From Clostridium sp. ZS2-4 (GTDB taxonomy: Bacteria; Bacillota; Clostridia; Clostridiales; Clostridiaceae), in assembly GCF_026719745.1 (NCBI RefSeq), contig NZ_JAPPRQ010000133.1:1-60811 (forward strand): a DNA stretch of 60,811 nt. Direction: 5' to 3'. A program made the translations under genes and the position numbers. Positions 27,585 through 36,431 of this stretch are shown one piece after another. Within the stretch, counting starts at the first letter, position 1. Each line of letters opens with the position of its first letter. Below the pieces are notes generated by a model. It ran no database searches. It had not been told where the DNA came from and saw only the letters and a program-made list of their open reading frames with translations.

Positions 27585-29123
27585 TTGAAAAAACATTCAT
27601 TAATAAAAGGAACTTTTATTTTAGGTTTTGCAGGTATGCTTGCTAAAGCTTTAGGAATGCTTTTTAGAATTCCATTGACTATTTTAATAGGAGATGAGGG
27701 GTTAGGATACTATCAAATGGCATATCCTTTATATATGCTGTTTATTGCAGGAGCCTCAGGAGTACCACTTGCTATGTCTAAGATGATATCTGAAAAAAAT
27801 GCGCAAGGTGATGAAACAGGTGTGTTGCAAGTTTTAAAGGAAGCCCTTCTTTTGATGAGTATATTTGGGACAGTCATAACTTTAGTCATGTTTTTACTGT
27901 CTAATCAATTCATAAAGCTTTTCAGATGGGATAAAAACTCTTACTATTCATTAATAGCACTTGCTGCAGCACCTGTTTTTATCGCCATAATGAACGTATT
28001 TAGAGGTTTCTTTCAAGGACTTCAAAATATGACTCCTACAGCTACTTCTCAAGTTTTAGAACAGATTGCCAGGGTGGTAGTTGGAATTGGACTTGCTGTT
28101 ATGTTACTTCCTAAGGGAATTGAATATGCAGCAGGAGGAGCTACATTAGGTGCAGCAGCGGGCGGTATTTTGGGTGGAATGTATTTGGTGAGTAAATATA
28201 GAAAAACAAGAAAGCAAATTAGTGTTGGTAAAGTTGAATATAACCATGATATTATGGACACTTTACTCAGATTATCTGTGCCTATTTCTTTAGGAGCATG
28301 TGTTGGTACTATAATGAATGTTATAGATTCAATAATGGTTCCTCAAATGCTTTTAAAGGCTGGATACACATCAAAAGGAGCAGCTATATTATATGGACAA
28401 CTCACTGGGAAAGCAGCAGTACTTGTTAATGTACCATTAACTTTATCGGGGGCTTTATGTGCTACCATTGTTCCTATAATTTCTGAGGCATATTTATTAA
28501 AGGATAAAGTCAAACTGCATAAAAATATTGTCTCCGCTATAAAAATATCCTTAATTGTAGCATTGCCATCTCTTTGCGGATTATATTTTCTGCCATATCC
28601 AATATTGAATTTGATTTTTAGAGGTAGAGTATCAGGGTATGAAATATTAAAGTATTCCTCTATATCTATTCCTTTTATAATATTAGCTCAAACTACTACG
28701 ATTATTTTACAAGCTACTACTTCAAAAAAACGTCCTATTATAAATTTACTTATGGGATGTATTGTTAAAATAATTGTAACGGGTGTTTTGGTACCTATTC
28801 CTAAAATAAATATTTATGGTGCTATTCTTGGAACATTTATGGCCTATGCGACAGCATTTTTGTTAAATATTAGATTGGTGAAGAAAAGTTTAGGAGTTAA
28901 AATTGATTTATACCAGAGTTTAATAAGACCAGCTTATGCTTCAATTATAATGATTTTAGTTGTGGTATTCATATATGTTAAGATCTACAATCACACAATT
29001 AATAATTCAATTTCTTGTTTAATAGCTGTATTTATAGGTATAATAGTGTATATAATTCTTATTTTAGCATTTAAGGTAATGAATATTAAAGAATTAATAG
29101 AAAAAAGGAGTAGTAGTGAATGA
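27585..29123 (+). CDS. yabM: YabM/SpoVB-like polysaccharide transport protein (MOP superfamily)
   Basis: 512 residues with about fourteen membrane helices. The opening GTFILGFAGMLAKALGMLFRIPLTILIGDEGLGYYQMAYPLY is typical for the MviN/SpoVB-like MOP flippases. These transport lipid-linked sugar intermediates across the membrane; SpoVB, YabM and YtgP are the Bacillus relatives. The location between spoVT and mazG equals that of B. subtilis yabM, which is why that symbol is used. The cargo is not known from sequence. Start TTG 27585 behind GGAGGT. Its last 4 nt overlap the start of mazG (ATGA), indicating coupling. Confidence 0.88.
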   Translation: MKKHSLIKGTFILGFAGMLAKALGMLFRIPLTILIGDEGLGYYQMAYPLYMLFIAGASGVPLAMSKMISEKNAQGDETGVLQVLKEALLLMSIFGTVITLVMFLLSNQFIKLFRWDKNSYYSLIALAAAPVFIAIMNVFRGFFQGLQNMTPTATSQVLEQIARVVVGIGLAVMLLPKGIEYAAGGATLGAAAGGILGGMYLVSKYRKTRKQISVGKVEYNHDIMDTLLRLSVPISLGACVGTIMNVIDSIMVPQMLLKAGYTSKGAAILYGQLTGKAAVLVNVPLTLSGALCATIVPIISEAYLLKDKVKLHKNIVSAIKISLIVALPSLCGLYFLPYPILNLIFRGRVSGYEILKYSSISIPFIILAQTTTIILQATTSKKRPIINLLMGCIVKIIVTGVLVPIPKINIYGAILGTFMAYATAFLLNIRLVKKSLGVKIDLYQSLIRPAYASIIMILVVVFIYVKIYNHTINNSISCLIAVFIGIIVYIILILAFKVMNIKELIEKRSSSE

Positions 29124-30565
29124 TTAGAATTGTTGGATTAGGACCTGGTAGTAAAGAAGCTCTTACTATTGGTGCGTTAGAGGCATTAAAAAGTAGTAGT
29201 AATATTTATTTTAGAACGGAAAAGCATCCTAATATTGAATATTTAAAGAGCTTAGGAATAAAATTTAAAGCTTATGATTATGTTTATGAAAATGCAAAAA
29301 ATTTCGATGAAGTATATGAATTTATTGCTAGAAATCTATTGGATAACTATAAAGAAAGCAAGGAACTTGTTTATGCTGTACCTGGAAACCCTTTTAAGGG
29401 AGAAAAATCCGTGGAAATTTTAGTTAGTCTTTGTGAAAGGGAGAATATCGAAGTAGAGATACTTCCAGCTGTTAGTTTTGTGGATGCTATGGTTGAAAGT
29501 CTGAAGATAGATCCTTTTGATGGATTAAAAATAATAGATTCTTTTGATATCAAAAACCAAATTTTAGATAAAAGAGTTGGGATAATAGTAGCTCAGGTTT
29601 ATAATAGATTTATAGCTTCAGAGGTTAAATTAGCATTATTTGAATATTATAAAGATGAAACGGAAATATATTTTGTAAGAGCAGCTGGTGTTAAAGGTCT
29701 TGAGAGTATAAGGAAAATAAAATTATATGAGCTGGATAGGCAAGAAGACATAGATCATTTAACATCTATATATATACCTAAGGGTTCGGAATCAACAAAA
29801 GATTTTCATGACTTGCTGGACATAATGGATACTTTGAGAGGGGAAGAAGGGTGTCCCTGGGATAGAGAACAAACACATGAATCCCTAAAGAGATATTTAA
29901 TAGAAGAATGTTATGAAGTTTTAGAAGCTATTGAAGAACAAGATGAAGACAAACTTATAGAAGAATTAGGTGATGTTTTGCTTCAAGTGGTTTTTCATGC
30001 ACAAATAGGAAAAGAAGAAGGGTATTTTAATATAAATGATGTAATTACAGCAATATCAAACAAACTCACTGACAGACATCCTCATGTATTTGGAGAGATT
30101 AAAGTTAATAGCTCTGAGGAAGTTCTAGTTAATTGGGATGAAATAAAGAAAAAAGAAAAAGGGTTTGAGAAATATACTGATGAATTGAAGCATGTTGCTA
30201 AAAATCTGCCAGCTTTAATAAGAGCGGAAAAGGTTCAAGACAAAGCTGCTAAAGTAGGTTTTGATTGGGATGATATTAGACCAGCAATGGATAAGGTAAT
30301 TGAAGAATTAAATGAAATAAAGCAGGTATATAAATCCCAAAACAAGGAAAAAATAATAGGGGAAATAGGAGATTTGATATTTAGTGCAGTAAATATAGCA
30401 AGAATGCTTGACATTGACCCTGAGCTTGCATTAAATTATACTATAGATAAGTTTATTAAAAGGTTTGAGTACATAGAAGAATCTAGTTTAAATATGGGCA
30501 AGAAACTTAAGGAAATGTCTTTAGAAGAAATGGATGAACTATGGGAAGAATCAAAAACAAAGTAA
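29120..30565 (+). CDS. mazG: Nucleoside triphosphate pyrophosphohydrolase, YabN/MazG fusion
   Basis: 481 residues. The N-terminal part (1-220) is a tetrapyrrole-methylase-like domain, beginning MIRIVGLGPGSKEALTIGALEAL. The C-terminal part is a full MazG with LRGEEGCPWDREQTHESLKRYLIEECYEVLEAI (divalent-metal EExxE motif), DVLLQVVFHAQI, and a second repeat with KVGFDWDD and EIGDLIFSAVNIAR. MazG hydrolyses non-canonical NTPs and may lower ppGpp levels. The function of the methylase-like part is unknown. The fusion is the normal Bacillus/Clostridium form. It overlaps yabM by 4 nt and is followed, after 106 bp, by hup. Confidence 0.95.
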   Translation: MIRIVGLGPGSKEALTIGALEALKSSSNIYFRTEKHPNIEYLKSLGIKFKAYDYVYENAKNFDEVYEFIARNLLDNYKESKELVYAVPGNPFKGEKSVEILVSLCERENIEVEILPAVSFVDAMVESLKIDPFDGLKIIDSFDIKNQILDKRVGIIVAQVYNRFIASEVKLALFEYYKDETEIYFVRAAGVKGLESIRKIKLYELDRQEDIDHLTSIYIPKGSESTKDFHDLLDIMDTLRGEEGCPWDREQTHESLKRYLIEECYEVLEAIEEQDEDKLIEELGDVLLQVVFHAQIGKEEGYFNINDVITAISNKLTDRHPHVFGEIKVNSSEEVLVNWDEIKKKEKGFEKYTDELKHVAKNLPALIRAEKVQDKAAKVGFDWDDIRPAMDKVIEELNEIKQVYKSQNKEKIIGEIGDLIFSAVNIARMLDIDPELALNYTIDKFIKRFEYIEESSLNMGKKLKEMSLEEMDELWEESKTK

Positions 30566-30671
30566 TTCTTTAGCTTTTAATTAAAAGTTTCTATAAAAAA
30601 AGGATTTTTAATTTAAATGAAGAATAAACTTTATATCATTTTATGATTATATTATTAAGGAGGTAACAAAA

Positions 30672-30947
30672 GTGAATAAAGCAGAATTAATAACAAGCAT
30701 GGCGGAAAAAAGCCAATTAACTAAGAAAGATGCAGAGGTAGCTTTAAAAGCATTTATAGAAAGTGTTGAAGAAGCTTTAGGTAAAGGAGAAAAAGTTCAA
30801 TTAGTTGGATTTGGTACTTTCGAAACTCGTGAAAGAGCAGAAAGAAAAGGAAGAAACCCAAGAACTAAAGAAGAAATAACAATACCAGCTTCAACAGTTC
30901 CAGTATTTAAAGCTGGTAAAGAGTTCAAAGACATAGTTAATAAATAA
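30672..30947 (+). CDS. hup: HU-family DNA-binding protein
   Basis: 91 residues, the usual HU length. The sequence opens MNKAELITSMAEKSQLTKKDAEVALKAF and contains VQLVGFGTFETRERAERKGRNPRTKEEI, the beta-arm signature, ending VPVFKAGKEFKDIVNK. HU bends DNA and organises the nucleoid. Start GTG 30672 follows AAGGAGG. It has its own terminator and probably its own promoter in the 106-bp AT-rich spacer. Confidence 0.97.
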   Translation: MNKAELITSMAEKSQLTKKDAEVALKAFIESVEEALGKGEKVQLVGFGTFETRERAERKGRNPRTKEEITIPASTVPVFKAGKEFKDIVNK

Positions 30948-30955
30948 TTTAAAAT

Positions 30956-30990
30956 AAAAAACCTGGGTGTGAATCTAGGTTTTTTATTTT
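30956..30990 (+). terminator. hup terminator
   Basis: AAAAAACCT (30956-30964) pairs with AGGTTTTTT (30977-30985), followed by further T residues. Confidence 0.85.
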
Positions 30991-31016
30991 TATAATAAAA
31001 TTATTGGGGGAATATT

Positions 31017-31280
31017 ATGAGATTAGATAAGTATCTTAAAGTTTCAAGAATAATAAAAAGAAGAACTGTAGCAAAAGAAGCATGTGAAAGTGGTAGAGTA
31101 TATATAAATAATAAAGTGGCTAAACCTAGCACAGAAGTAGATGAAAATGACATAATAGAAGTTAAATTCGCAAATAGTTCATTGAAAGCAAAGGTTGTTA
31201 ATATATCACAACATGTATCTAAAGCAGATGCAAAACTTATGTATGAAATAATATCTGGTGAAGAAGAAGAAAATTTATAA
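31017..31280 (+). CDS. rqcP: S4-domain ribosome-associated protein RqcP (YabO)
   Basis: 87 residues, a stand-alone S4 RNA-binding domain: MRLDKYLKVSRIIKRRTVAKEACESGRVYINNKVAKPSTEVDENDII. In B. subtilis RqcP works with RqcH to add alanine tails to nascent chains on stalled 60S-like (50S) subunits. Length, motif and position before yabP support the same identity. Start ATG 31017 follows GGGGGAA. The stop is followed by a weak hairpin (31313-31341) before the sporulation promoter of yabP. Confidence 0.93.
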   Translation: MRLDKYLKVSRIIKRRTVAKEACESGRVYINNKVAKPSTEVDENDIIEVKFANSSLKAKVVNISQHVSKADAKLMYEIISGEEEENL

Positions 31281-31348
31281 GTTAGTTTATTAAAGTAAAT
31301 ATTTTTATTGGTAAAGGAGATTATCAAATACTCTTCTCCTTATATAGT

Positions 31349-31378
31349 GAATATTCGTCAGTAGTCTGGCATATATAT
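31349..31378 (+). promoter_or_regulatory. Candidate sigma-E promoter of yabPQ
   Basis: GAATATT (31349-31355) and CATATATAT (31370-31378) are separated by 14 bp, matching the mother-cell sigma-E pattern KmATATT-N14-CATAnAnT. In Bacillus yabP and yabQ belong to the sigma-E regulon, so function and motif agree. Confidence 0.7.
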
Positions 31379-31400
31379 TTACAGATAAGGAGGGGAGTTT

Positions 31401-31691
31401 ATGGAAGTTAAGAAAGAAAATATAGAAAATAAAAAGAGTAATTTGACTCTTGAAAATAGAAAAAAATTAGTTTTATCAGGAGTAGTTGAGGTAATATCTT
31501 TTGATGATAGATCAATAATTTTAGATACAACTCTGGGTACTTTAACTGTTAGGGGTCAAGATTTGAAAATGAATAAATTAGATGTACAAAATGGTGATAT
31601 TGTAATATTAGGTCAGGTAAACTCCTGTATATATACTACAACTGAAAGTAAAAAAGATAAAGAAAGTATTATAGCTAGGCTATTTAGGTAG
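31401..31691 (+). CDS. yabP: Sporulation protein YabP
   Basis: 96 residues. A YabP-family beta-rich domain is visible: LTLENRKKLVLSGVVEVISFDDRSIILDTTLGTLTVRGQDLKMNKLDVQNGDIVILGQVNSCIY. YabP is required in the mother cell for later sporulation steps in B. subtilis; its biochemical role is not known. Start ATG 31401 behind AGGAGGGG. A sigma-E-like promoter ends 22 bp before the start. yabQ follows after 5 bp. Confidence 0.95.
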   Translation: MEVKKENIENKKSNLTLENRKKLVLSGVVEVISFDDRSIILDTTLGTLTVRGQDLKMNKLDVQNGDIVILGQVNSCIYTTTESKKDKESIIARLFR

Positions 31692-31696
31692 AGTTT

Positions 31697-32092
31697 ATGA
31701 TTATACCTATAAATGCTCAAGTTAATTTAATAATCTATAGTATACTTGCAGGAATATTAACGGGATTGTTATTTGATATATATAGGCTTATTAGAGGTTT
31801 TGAAAATCCAAATGTAATTATAACTTTTATAGAGGATATATTATTTTGGTTTTTTACAGGTATATTGGTTTTTGTTTTTTTACTTTATAACAGTTATTTA
31901 TATATGGGGGGATACTTATATATATATATTGCAATGGGATTGTATATCTATTTAAAGTTCGCAAGTAAATATTTTTTAAAAATCCAATATAAACTCATAA
32001 AAATGTTATCTAAGGCTTTTCGAATCATAAAAAATTTAATTATTTATCCCTTTGAATTAGTAATTTATAAGATTATTAATAAAAATAAATAA
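31697..32092 (+). CDS. yabQ: Sporulation protein YabQ
   Basis: 131 residues with several membrane helices (about 10-28, 40-66, 70-92) and a basic C-terminal tail. The segment SILAGILTGLLFDIYRLIRG is typical of YabQ. It is a mother-cell membrane protein needed for cortex formation in Bacillus. Start ATG 31697 lies 5 bp after yabP, without a strong ribosome site of its own, so it is probably coupled to yabP. Confidence 0.93.
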   Translation: MIIPINAQVNLIIYSILAGILTGLLFDIYRLIRGFENPNVIITFIEDILFWFFTGILVFVFLLYNSYLYMGGYLYIYIAMGLYIYLKFASKYFLKIQYKLIKMLSKAFRIIKNLIIYPFELVIYKIINKNK

Positions 32093-32169
32093 AAATTGCT
32101 TGAATAAAACACAAAACAAAACTAAAATATATGTATGAGTTAAATATTAAACTTTTAGAGGGAATAACT

Positions 32170-32442
32170 ATGAAGAAAAAGTTTAAACTTAAAAGTATAA
32201 TAACTATTTCAATATTATGTTATGTTTGCTACATACTAGCAAGTCAACAAATGACTATAAAAAATAAAAGACTTCAATTACAGCAGTATAAATCAGAGCT
32301 AGAAGAGGTAACAAAAGAACAACAAAGATTGTTAGATGAAACAAAGATGTCTAAGACTTATAGATATGTGGAAAAATTGGCAAGAGAAAGGCTAGGGTTT
32401 ATTAAACAAGGTGAAAGTGCAGTGATTCAGAAAGAGAAATAG
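32170..32442 (+). CDS. divIC: Septum formation initiator DivIC/FtsB
   Basis: 90 residues from ATG 32170, behind AGAGGGA; an in-frame ATG at 32131 has no ribosome site. A short cytoplasmic head is followed by one membrane helix (about 8-26), then an extracytoplasmic coiled coil (RLQLQQYKSELEEVTKEQQRLLDE) and the FtsB-type ending YVEKLARERLGFIKQGE. DivIC works with DivIB/FtsL in the division septum. Position between yabQ and yabR is as in Bacillus. Confidence 0.93.
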   Translation: MKKKFKLKSIITISILCYVCYILASQQMTIKNKRLQLQQYKSELEEVTKEQQRLLDETKMSKTYRYVEKLARERLGFIKQGESAVIQKEK

Positions 32443-32507
32443 AACTTAATATTCTATAGATAATTTAATTTTATTATATAAACATATCAAGGAGGAATTT
32501 TAGTAAC

Positions 32508-32912
32508 ATGGCCTTAAAATTAGGAAGTATTTTAGAAGGTACTGTAGTTAATATTACGAAATTTGGAGCATTTGTAGAAGTGGAGGGGAAGACAGGGTTA
32601 GTACACATATCTGAAGTTGCAGACACATATGTAAAAGACATAAGTGTTCATTTAAAGGAGCAAGACAAAGTTAAGGTTAAAGTAATTTCTGTAGATGATA
32701 GTGGAAGATTGAGCTTATCAATAAAGCAAGCTATGATAAAGAAAAAATCATCAAAACCTATAGAAATTGATTGGAATAAAGAAAAACCTAAAGCAGCTAA
32801 TAATAACTTTGAAGATGCAATAACAAAATTTTTAAAAGATAGTGAAGAAAGATTCCAAGATTTAAAGAAGCATCAAAATGTAAAAGGAAATAAGTATACT
32901 AAAAAAAGCTAA
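32508..32912 (+). CDS. yabR: S1-domain RNA-binding protein YabR
   Basis: 134 residues. The S1 domain (about 1-72) reads LKLGSILEGTVVNITKFGAFVEVEGKTGLVHISEVAD and VKVKVISVDDSGRLSLSIKQA. A basic, low-complexity tail follows. S1 proteins of this kind bind RNA or the ribosome; the exact role of YabR is unsettled. Start ATG 32508 follows AAGGAGG. A terminator separates it from the tRNA cluster. Confidence 0.93.
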   Translation: MALKLGSILEGTVVNITKFGAFVEVEGKTGLVHISEVADTYVKDISVHLKEQDKVKVKVISVDDSGRLSLSIKQAMIKKKSSKPIEIDWNKEKPKAANNNFEDAITKFLKDSEERFQDLKKHQNVKGNKYTKKS

Positions 32913-32922
32913 TTAAGTAAGT

Positions 32923-32950
32923 AAAGGGACTAGAAATAGTCCTTTTAAAA
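32923..32950 (+). terminator. yabR terminator
   Basis: AAAGGGACT pairs with AGTCCTTTT around AGAAAT, then A-rich sequence. It separates the yab operon from the tRNA promoter. Confidence 0.7.
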
Positions 32951-32976
32951 TTTCTAAAAAAAGTTTTAAAAAAGTG

Positions 32977-33005
32977 TTGACATATAAAAAGTATTGAGAT
33001 ATAAT
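32977..33005 (+). promoter_or_regulatory. Consensus sigma-A promoter of the tRNA cluster
   Basis: TTGACA (32977-32982), 17-bp spacer, TATAAT (33000-33005), both hexamers perfect. A leader hairpin (CGCTG/CAGCG near 33015-33030) precedes the first tRNA. Confidence 0.92.
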
Positions 33006-33052
33006 AATTTATGTCGCTGAGGTGAACAGCGCAAACAAAAAAAAAGTAACGC

Positions 33053-33141
33053 GCCGGAGTGGCGAAATCGGCAGACGCACAGGACTTAAAATCCTGCGGA
33101 GCTAACACTCCGTACCGGTTCAAGTCCGGTCTCCGGCACCA
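33053..33141 (+). tRNA. tRNA-Leu (TAA), copy 1
   Basis: Class II tRNA with a long variable arm. The acceptor GCCGGAG pairs with CTCCGGC, the anticodon loop ACTTAAAAT gives TAA, and CCA is encoded. Identical to copy 2 at 33359. Confidence 0.96.
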
Positions 33142-33146
33142 ATTAT

Positions 33147-33222
<76 letters not shown>

Positions 33223-33236
33223 TTTTAAAATAATGT

Positions 33237-33313
33237 GGCGGAATAGCTCAGCTGGCTAGAGCATTCGGTTCATACCCGGAGTGTCGTAGGTTCAAGTCCT
33301 ATTTCCGCTACCA
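33237..33313 (+). tRNA. tRNA-Met (CAT), copy 1
   Basis: Acceptor GGCGGAA pairs with TTCCGCT, the anticodon loop TTCATAC gives CAT, and CCA is encoded. It lacks the initiator features, so it is elongator Met; an Ile2-type tRNA (modified CAT) is the less likely alternative. Confidence 0.93.
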
Positions 33314-33358
33314 TATTTAAAAATTAAATAATTATTTTGTTGAATTATCATTTAACAC

Positions 33359-33447
33359 GCCGGAGTGGCGAAATCGGCAGACGCACAGGACTTAAAATCC
33401 TGCGGAGCTAACACTCCGTACCGGTTCAAGTCCGGTCTCCGGCACCA
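33359..33447 (+). tRNA. tRNA-Leu (TAA), copy 2
   Basis: Same sequence as 33053-33141, with encoded CCA. It begins the second unit of a tandem Leu-fMet-Met duplication. Confidence 0.96.
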
Positions 33448-33452
33448 ATTAT

Positions 33453-33528
<76 letters not shown>

Positions 33529-33545
33529 TTTGTTTTTTGAAGCAT

Positions 33546-33622
33546 GGCGGAATAGCTCAGCTGGCTAGAGCATTCGGTTCATACCCGGAGTGTCGTAGGT
33601 TCAAGTCCTATTTCCGCTACCA
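33546..33622 (+). tRNA. tRNA-Met (CAT), copy 2
   Basis: Identical in the mature part to copy 1 (33237-33313), with encoded CCA. It is the last tRNA before the cluster terminator. Confidence 0.93.
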
Positions 33623-33625
33623 ATA

Positions 33626-33660
33626 AGAAACCCACAAGTTATCTTGTGGGTTTTTGTTTT
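33626..33660 (+). terminator. tRNA cluster terminator
   Basis: AAACCCACAAG pairs with CTTGTGGGTTT around TTAT and is followed by TTGTTTTATAATTTTTT. Confidence 0.9.
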
Positions 33661-33826
33661 ATAATTTTTTGGAGTTTATAAAAAGTAGATACTGTGTATT
33701 TGCATATCTTTTATTCACAGATACCTTTTGGTTGAAGATAAAGGCTAGAAAAAAATCATTAATGGTAATAATTTACAAAAAAATAAAATTAAATGTCTTA
33801 CGAAAAAATAAGGTCTGTCTCAGTAA

Positions 33827-33859
33827 ATGACATTTATTTCCAGTGAACTTTGTTATAAT
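33827..33859 (+). promoter_or_regulatory. Candidate Spo0A-type promoter of spoIIE
   Basis: ATGACA (33827-33832) and TATAAT (33854-33859) are separated by 21 bp. Such extended spacing is known for the Spo0A-activated sigma-A promoters of spoIIE and spoIIG in B. subtilis. A clear 0A box (TGNCGAA) was not found here, so the call rests on spacing and location. Confidence 0.5.
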
Positions 33860-33894
33860 TATTAATAATATCAGAGAGTTTAGGGGGGGATAAA

Positions 33895-36294
33895 ATGCAA
33901 TACGGAGCAGAAATATTTCCTTATAAAAGATCTAAAAAGGATCGTAAAGATAAAAAATATAAAAAAAGTATAGTGGTTATTGGAGGACCAAGGGCGATAC
34001 TTTATTTTATAGTTTCTTTACTAATAAGTAGAGTGCTATTATTGAATATAGAAAATTCAATGGCACCTTTCGGCATGGCATTTTTGATAGCTATGTCTTT
34101 GTATAAGGAAGAAAATTATTTTATTTGTACAGCATGTGGAACTTTAGTGGGTTATATTTCAATACATAATAAGCTTAATAATTTACCAGGATGTTTAATG
34201 ATTATAGGAACTATTGTAATTTCGGCTTATATGTTAGAAGATAAGGCAAAGAAGATAAGGCTATCAGTAATTTTCGGTACTATATTTGCTGAATTAATAG
34301 TTAGCGAGTTTTTGATAAGAGGTTTGAGTTTTAAAGTAGCTTTTTTAACTGCTTTTCTTCAAATAATTTGTATTATTCCATTATATTTTATTCTTGAACG
34401 TTCTATAATATGCTTAAAAAAATTTCGCACAAAACATTTATTTAGCAGTGAAGAAATTATAAGTATGACTATTATATTTTCATTGATTATATCTGGAACA
34501 TGGGGAGTGAATATACTGGGAATTTCTTTGACAAATATTTTAGCCTTAACATTTATTTTAATACTTAGTTATATAAATGGAAGCACAGTAGGTGCTGCTG
34601 CTGGAATTGCTATAGGCACTATTATAGGTATTTCCACTGATAATTTACTTGTGTATATAAGTGTGTTTGGCTTATGTGGCTTTATAGGTGGAATTTTTAG
34701 AGATATTGGAAAATGGATTACAGAATTTGCGTATATTATAACCTTCTTAATTTTAATGCTGTATTCTAATATAGGGGTAGAGTTTAAATTTGTTGAGGTT
34801 TTGATAGCGTCGGGAATTTTTTTAGTTATACCAAATAAGATGTATAACAAAATAAACTTAGAATTAGATTGGGAGAAAAAACAAGAATATTTGAATAAAA
34901 ATAATATTAATAATGTTAAAAGGTTACTTTTAAATAGATTAGATAATTTTTCAGAGGTTTTATATAGTATTTCAGATACTCTCAGCAATTTAGCGGATAA
35001 TGATAAATTAGTAATGAAAAACAAGAGCAGTGCATTAATAGAGAAACTTGCAGATCGGGTTTGCAGCAATTGCAATATGAATGATACTTGTTGGAAGAAA
35101 GAGGCTTACTATACTTATGCAGCTTTTGAAGAGCTTATACAAAATTGTGAAGAAGGTAAAAGAAATATACTACCTAAAGAAATAGAAAAAAAATGCCTTA
35201 AAATGGGCACTCTATTAAAAAACGGAAGAGATATAGTTAATAATCATGTAATTAAAGAAATGTGGAGAAAAAGTTTGAGTGAAGGTAGAGAAATTTTATC
35301 GGAGCAGATAGACAGTATGGCTGATTCTTTAAATGAAGTAATTAAAGAATTTAATTCTGACATAAAGATTGTAAACGATGTAGAGAAAAAGCTTAGAAAA
35401 ACATTGGATAACAAGGAAATTAAGTTTAATGATATTTTTTGTTTTGAAGATAGAAATGAGAGACTCGTAATAAAAATGTATTTAAATTCTTGTGGTGGCT
35501 CTCAGTTATGTATAAAAAGTATACTTCCATTAATAAATGAACTTACGGATAAATTTATGTGTGTCAGTGATGACGGTTGTGCTATAAATCCTGAAAATGG
35601 TGAGTGTACTGTTACTTTTGAGGAAACACCAAAATTTTATGTAGCTTCGTATGCTGGAAGAGAATGTAAGCATGGAGAGAAATACAGTGGAGATAGTTAT
35701 AGTTTTGGTAAGACTGCAGAAGGAAGCTATATATCTGTTGTAAGTGATGGGATGGGGTCAGGTCCACAGGCTGGTAGGGAGAGTAAAGCTGCAGTTGAAA
35801 TGATTGAAAAATTTACAAATGCAGGATTAACTAATATTACAGCAATTAATACAGTCAATACTATAATGAGTCTGAAATTTTCTGAGGATGAGAAATTTTC
35901 AACACTGGATTTGTGTAATCTGGATTTATATTCTGGAGATATAAGTTTTATGAAAATTGGAGCCGTAGCAAGTTTTATAAAGTCTGGGGATAGGGTTGAA
36001 GTAATAAAATCTAGAAGTCTACCAATAGGAGTACTGGATAAAGTAGATGTTGAAGTGGTTAATAAAAAAGTAAAAAATGGTGATATTATTGTTATGTTAA
36101 GTGATGGAATATTAGATTATGATACTAATAATGCGGGAAAGGTTGAATGGGTAGTGGAGTATTTGGAGAAAAATAATATTAATAATCCCAAAGAGTTAGT
36201 TGATGGTCTTATTAAGACAGCCAAAGAGTTAAGTGGAGGAAAGGTAAAGGATGATATGACAGCGATAGTTTCTAAAGTTTATAATTTATATTAG
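33895..36294 (+). CDS. spoIIE: Stage II sporulation protein E, serine phosphatase
   Basis: 799 residues. About ten N-terminal membrane helices (about 30-310) are followed by a regulatory region with coiled-coil character and cysteine-rich VCSNCNMNDTCWK, and a C-terminal PP2C phosphatase (about 590-795). Phosphatase metal motifs are visible in SVVSDGMGSGPQAGRES and VMLSDGILDY, ending KVKDDMTAIVSKVYNL. SpoIIE dephosphorylates SpoIIAA to free sigma-F in the forespore and acts in polar septation. Start ATG 33895 follows AGGGGGG. It lies after the tRNA cluster as in Bacillus and ends at a terminator. Confidence 0.97.
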   Translation: MQYGAEIFPYKRSKKDRKDKKYKKSIVVIGGPRAILYFIVSLLISRVLLLNIENSMAPFGMAFLIAMSLYKEENYFICTACGTLVGYISIHNKLNNLPGCLMIIGTIVISAYMLEDKAKKIRLSVIFGTIFAELIVSEFLIRGLSFKVAFLTAFLQIICIIPLYFILERSIICLKKFRTKHLFSSEEIISMTIIFSLIISGTWGVNILGISLTNILALTFILILSYINGSTVGAAAGIAIGTIIGISTDNLLVYISVFGLCGFIGGIFRDIGKWITEFAYIITFLILMLYSNIGVEFKFVEVLIASGIFLVIPNKMYNKINLELDWEKKQEYLNKNNINNVKRLLLNRLDNFSEVLYSISDTLSNLADNDKLVMKNKSSALIEKLADRVCSNCNMNDTCWKKEAYYTYAAFEELIQNCEEGKRNILPKEIEKKCLKMGTLLKNGRDIVNNHVIKEMWRKSLSEGREILSEQIDSMADSLNEVIKEFNSDIKIVNDVEKKLRKTLDNKEIKFNDIFCFEDRNERLVIKMYLNSCGGSQLCIKSILPLINELTDKFMCVSDDGCAINPENGECTVTFEETPKFYVASYAGRECKHGEKYSGDSYSFGKTAEGSYISVVSDGMGSGPQAGRESKAAVEMIEKFTNAGLTNITAINTVNTIMSLKFSEDEKFSTLDLCNLDLYSGDISFMKIGAVASFIKSGDRVEVIKSRSLPIGVLDKVDVEVVNKKVKNGDIIVMLSDGILDYDTNNAGKVEWVVEYLEKNNINNPKELVDGLIKTAKELSGGKVKDDMTAIVSKVYNLY

Positions 36295-36317
36295 ATAATA
36301 TATTGTTTGTATTAATA

Positions 36318-36366
36318 TAGTAGAGAATGTTAAATTGTTTAATTTTCATTCTCTACTATTATTTTA
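36318..36366 (+). terminator. spoIIE terminator
   Basis: TAGTAGAGAATG (36318-36329) pairs with CATTCTCTACTA (36347-36358) and is followed by TTATTTTAT. The loop itself can pair (TTAAA/TTTAA). Confidence 0.8.
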
Positions 36367-36431
36367 TACTAAATAATATTTTCTATGATATAATAAAATA
36401 ATGTTAAAAGCTATGTCTGGGAGTGTTAAAA

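Noticed and set aside
34569-35075. 168-codon - strand frame inside spoIIE
   Set aside because: A shadow of the spoIIE coding sequence without a ribosome site.
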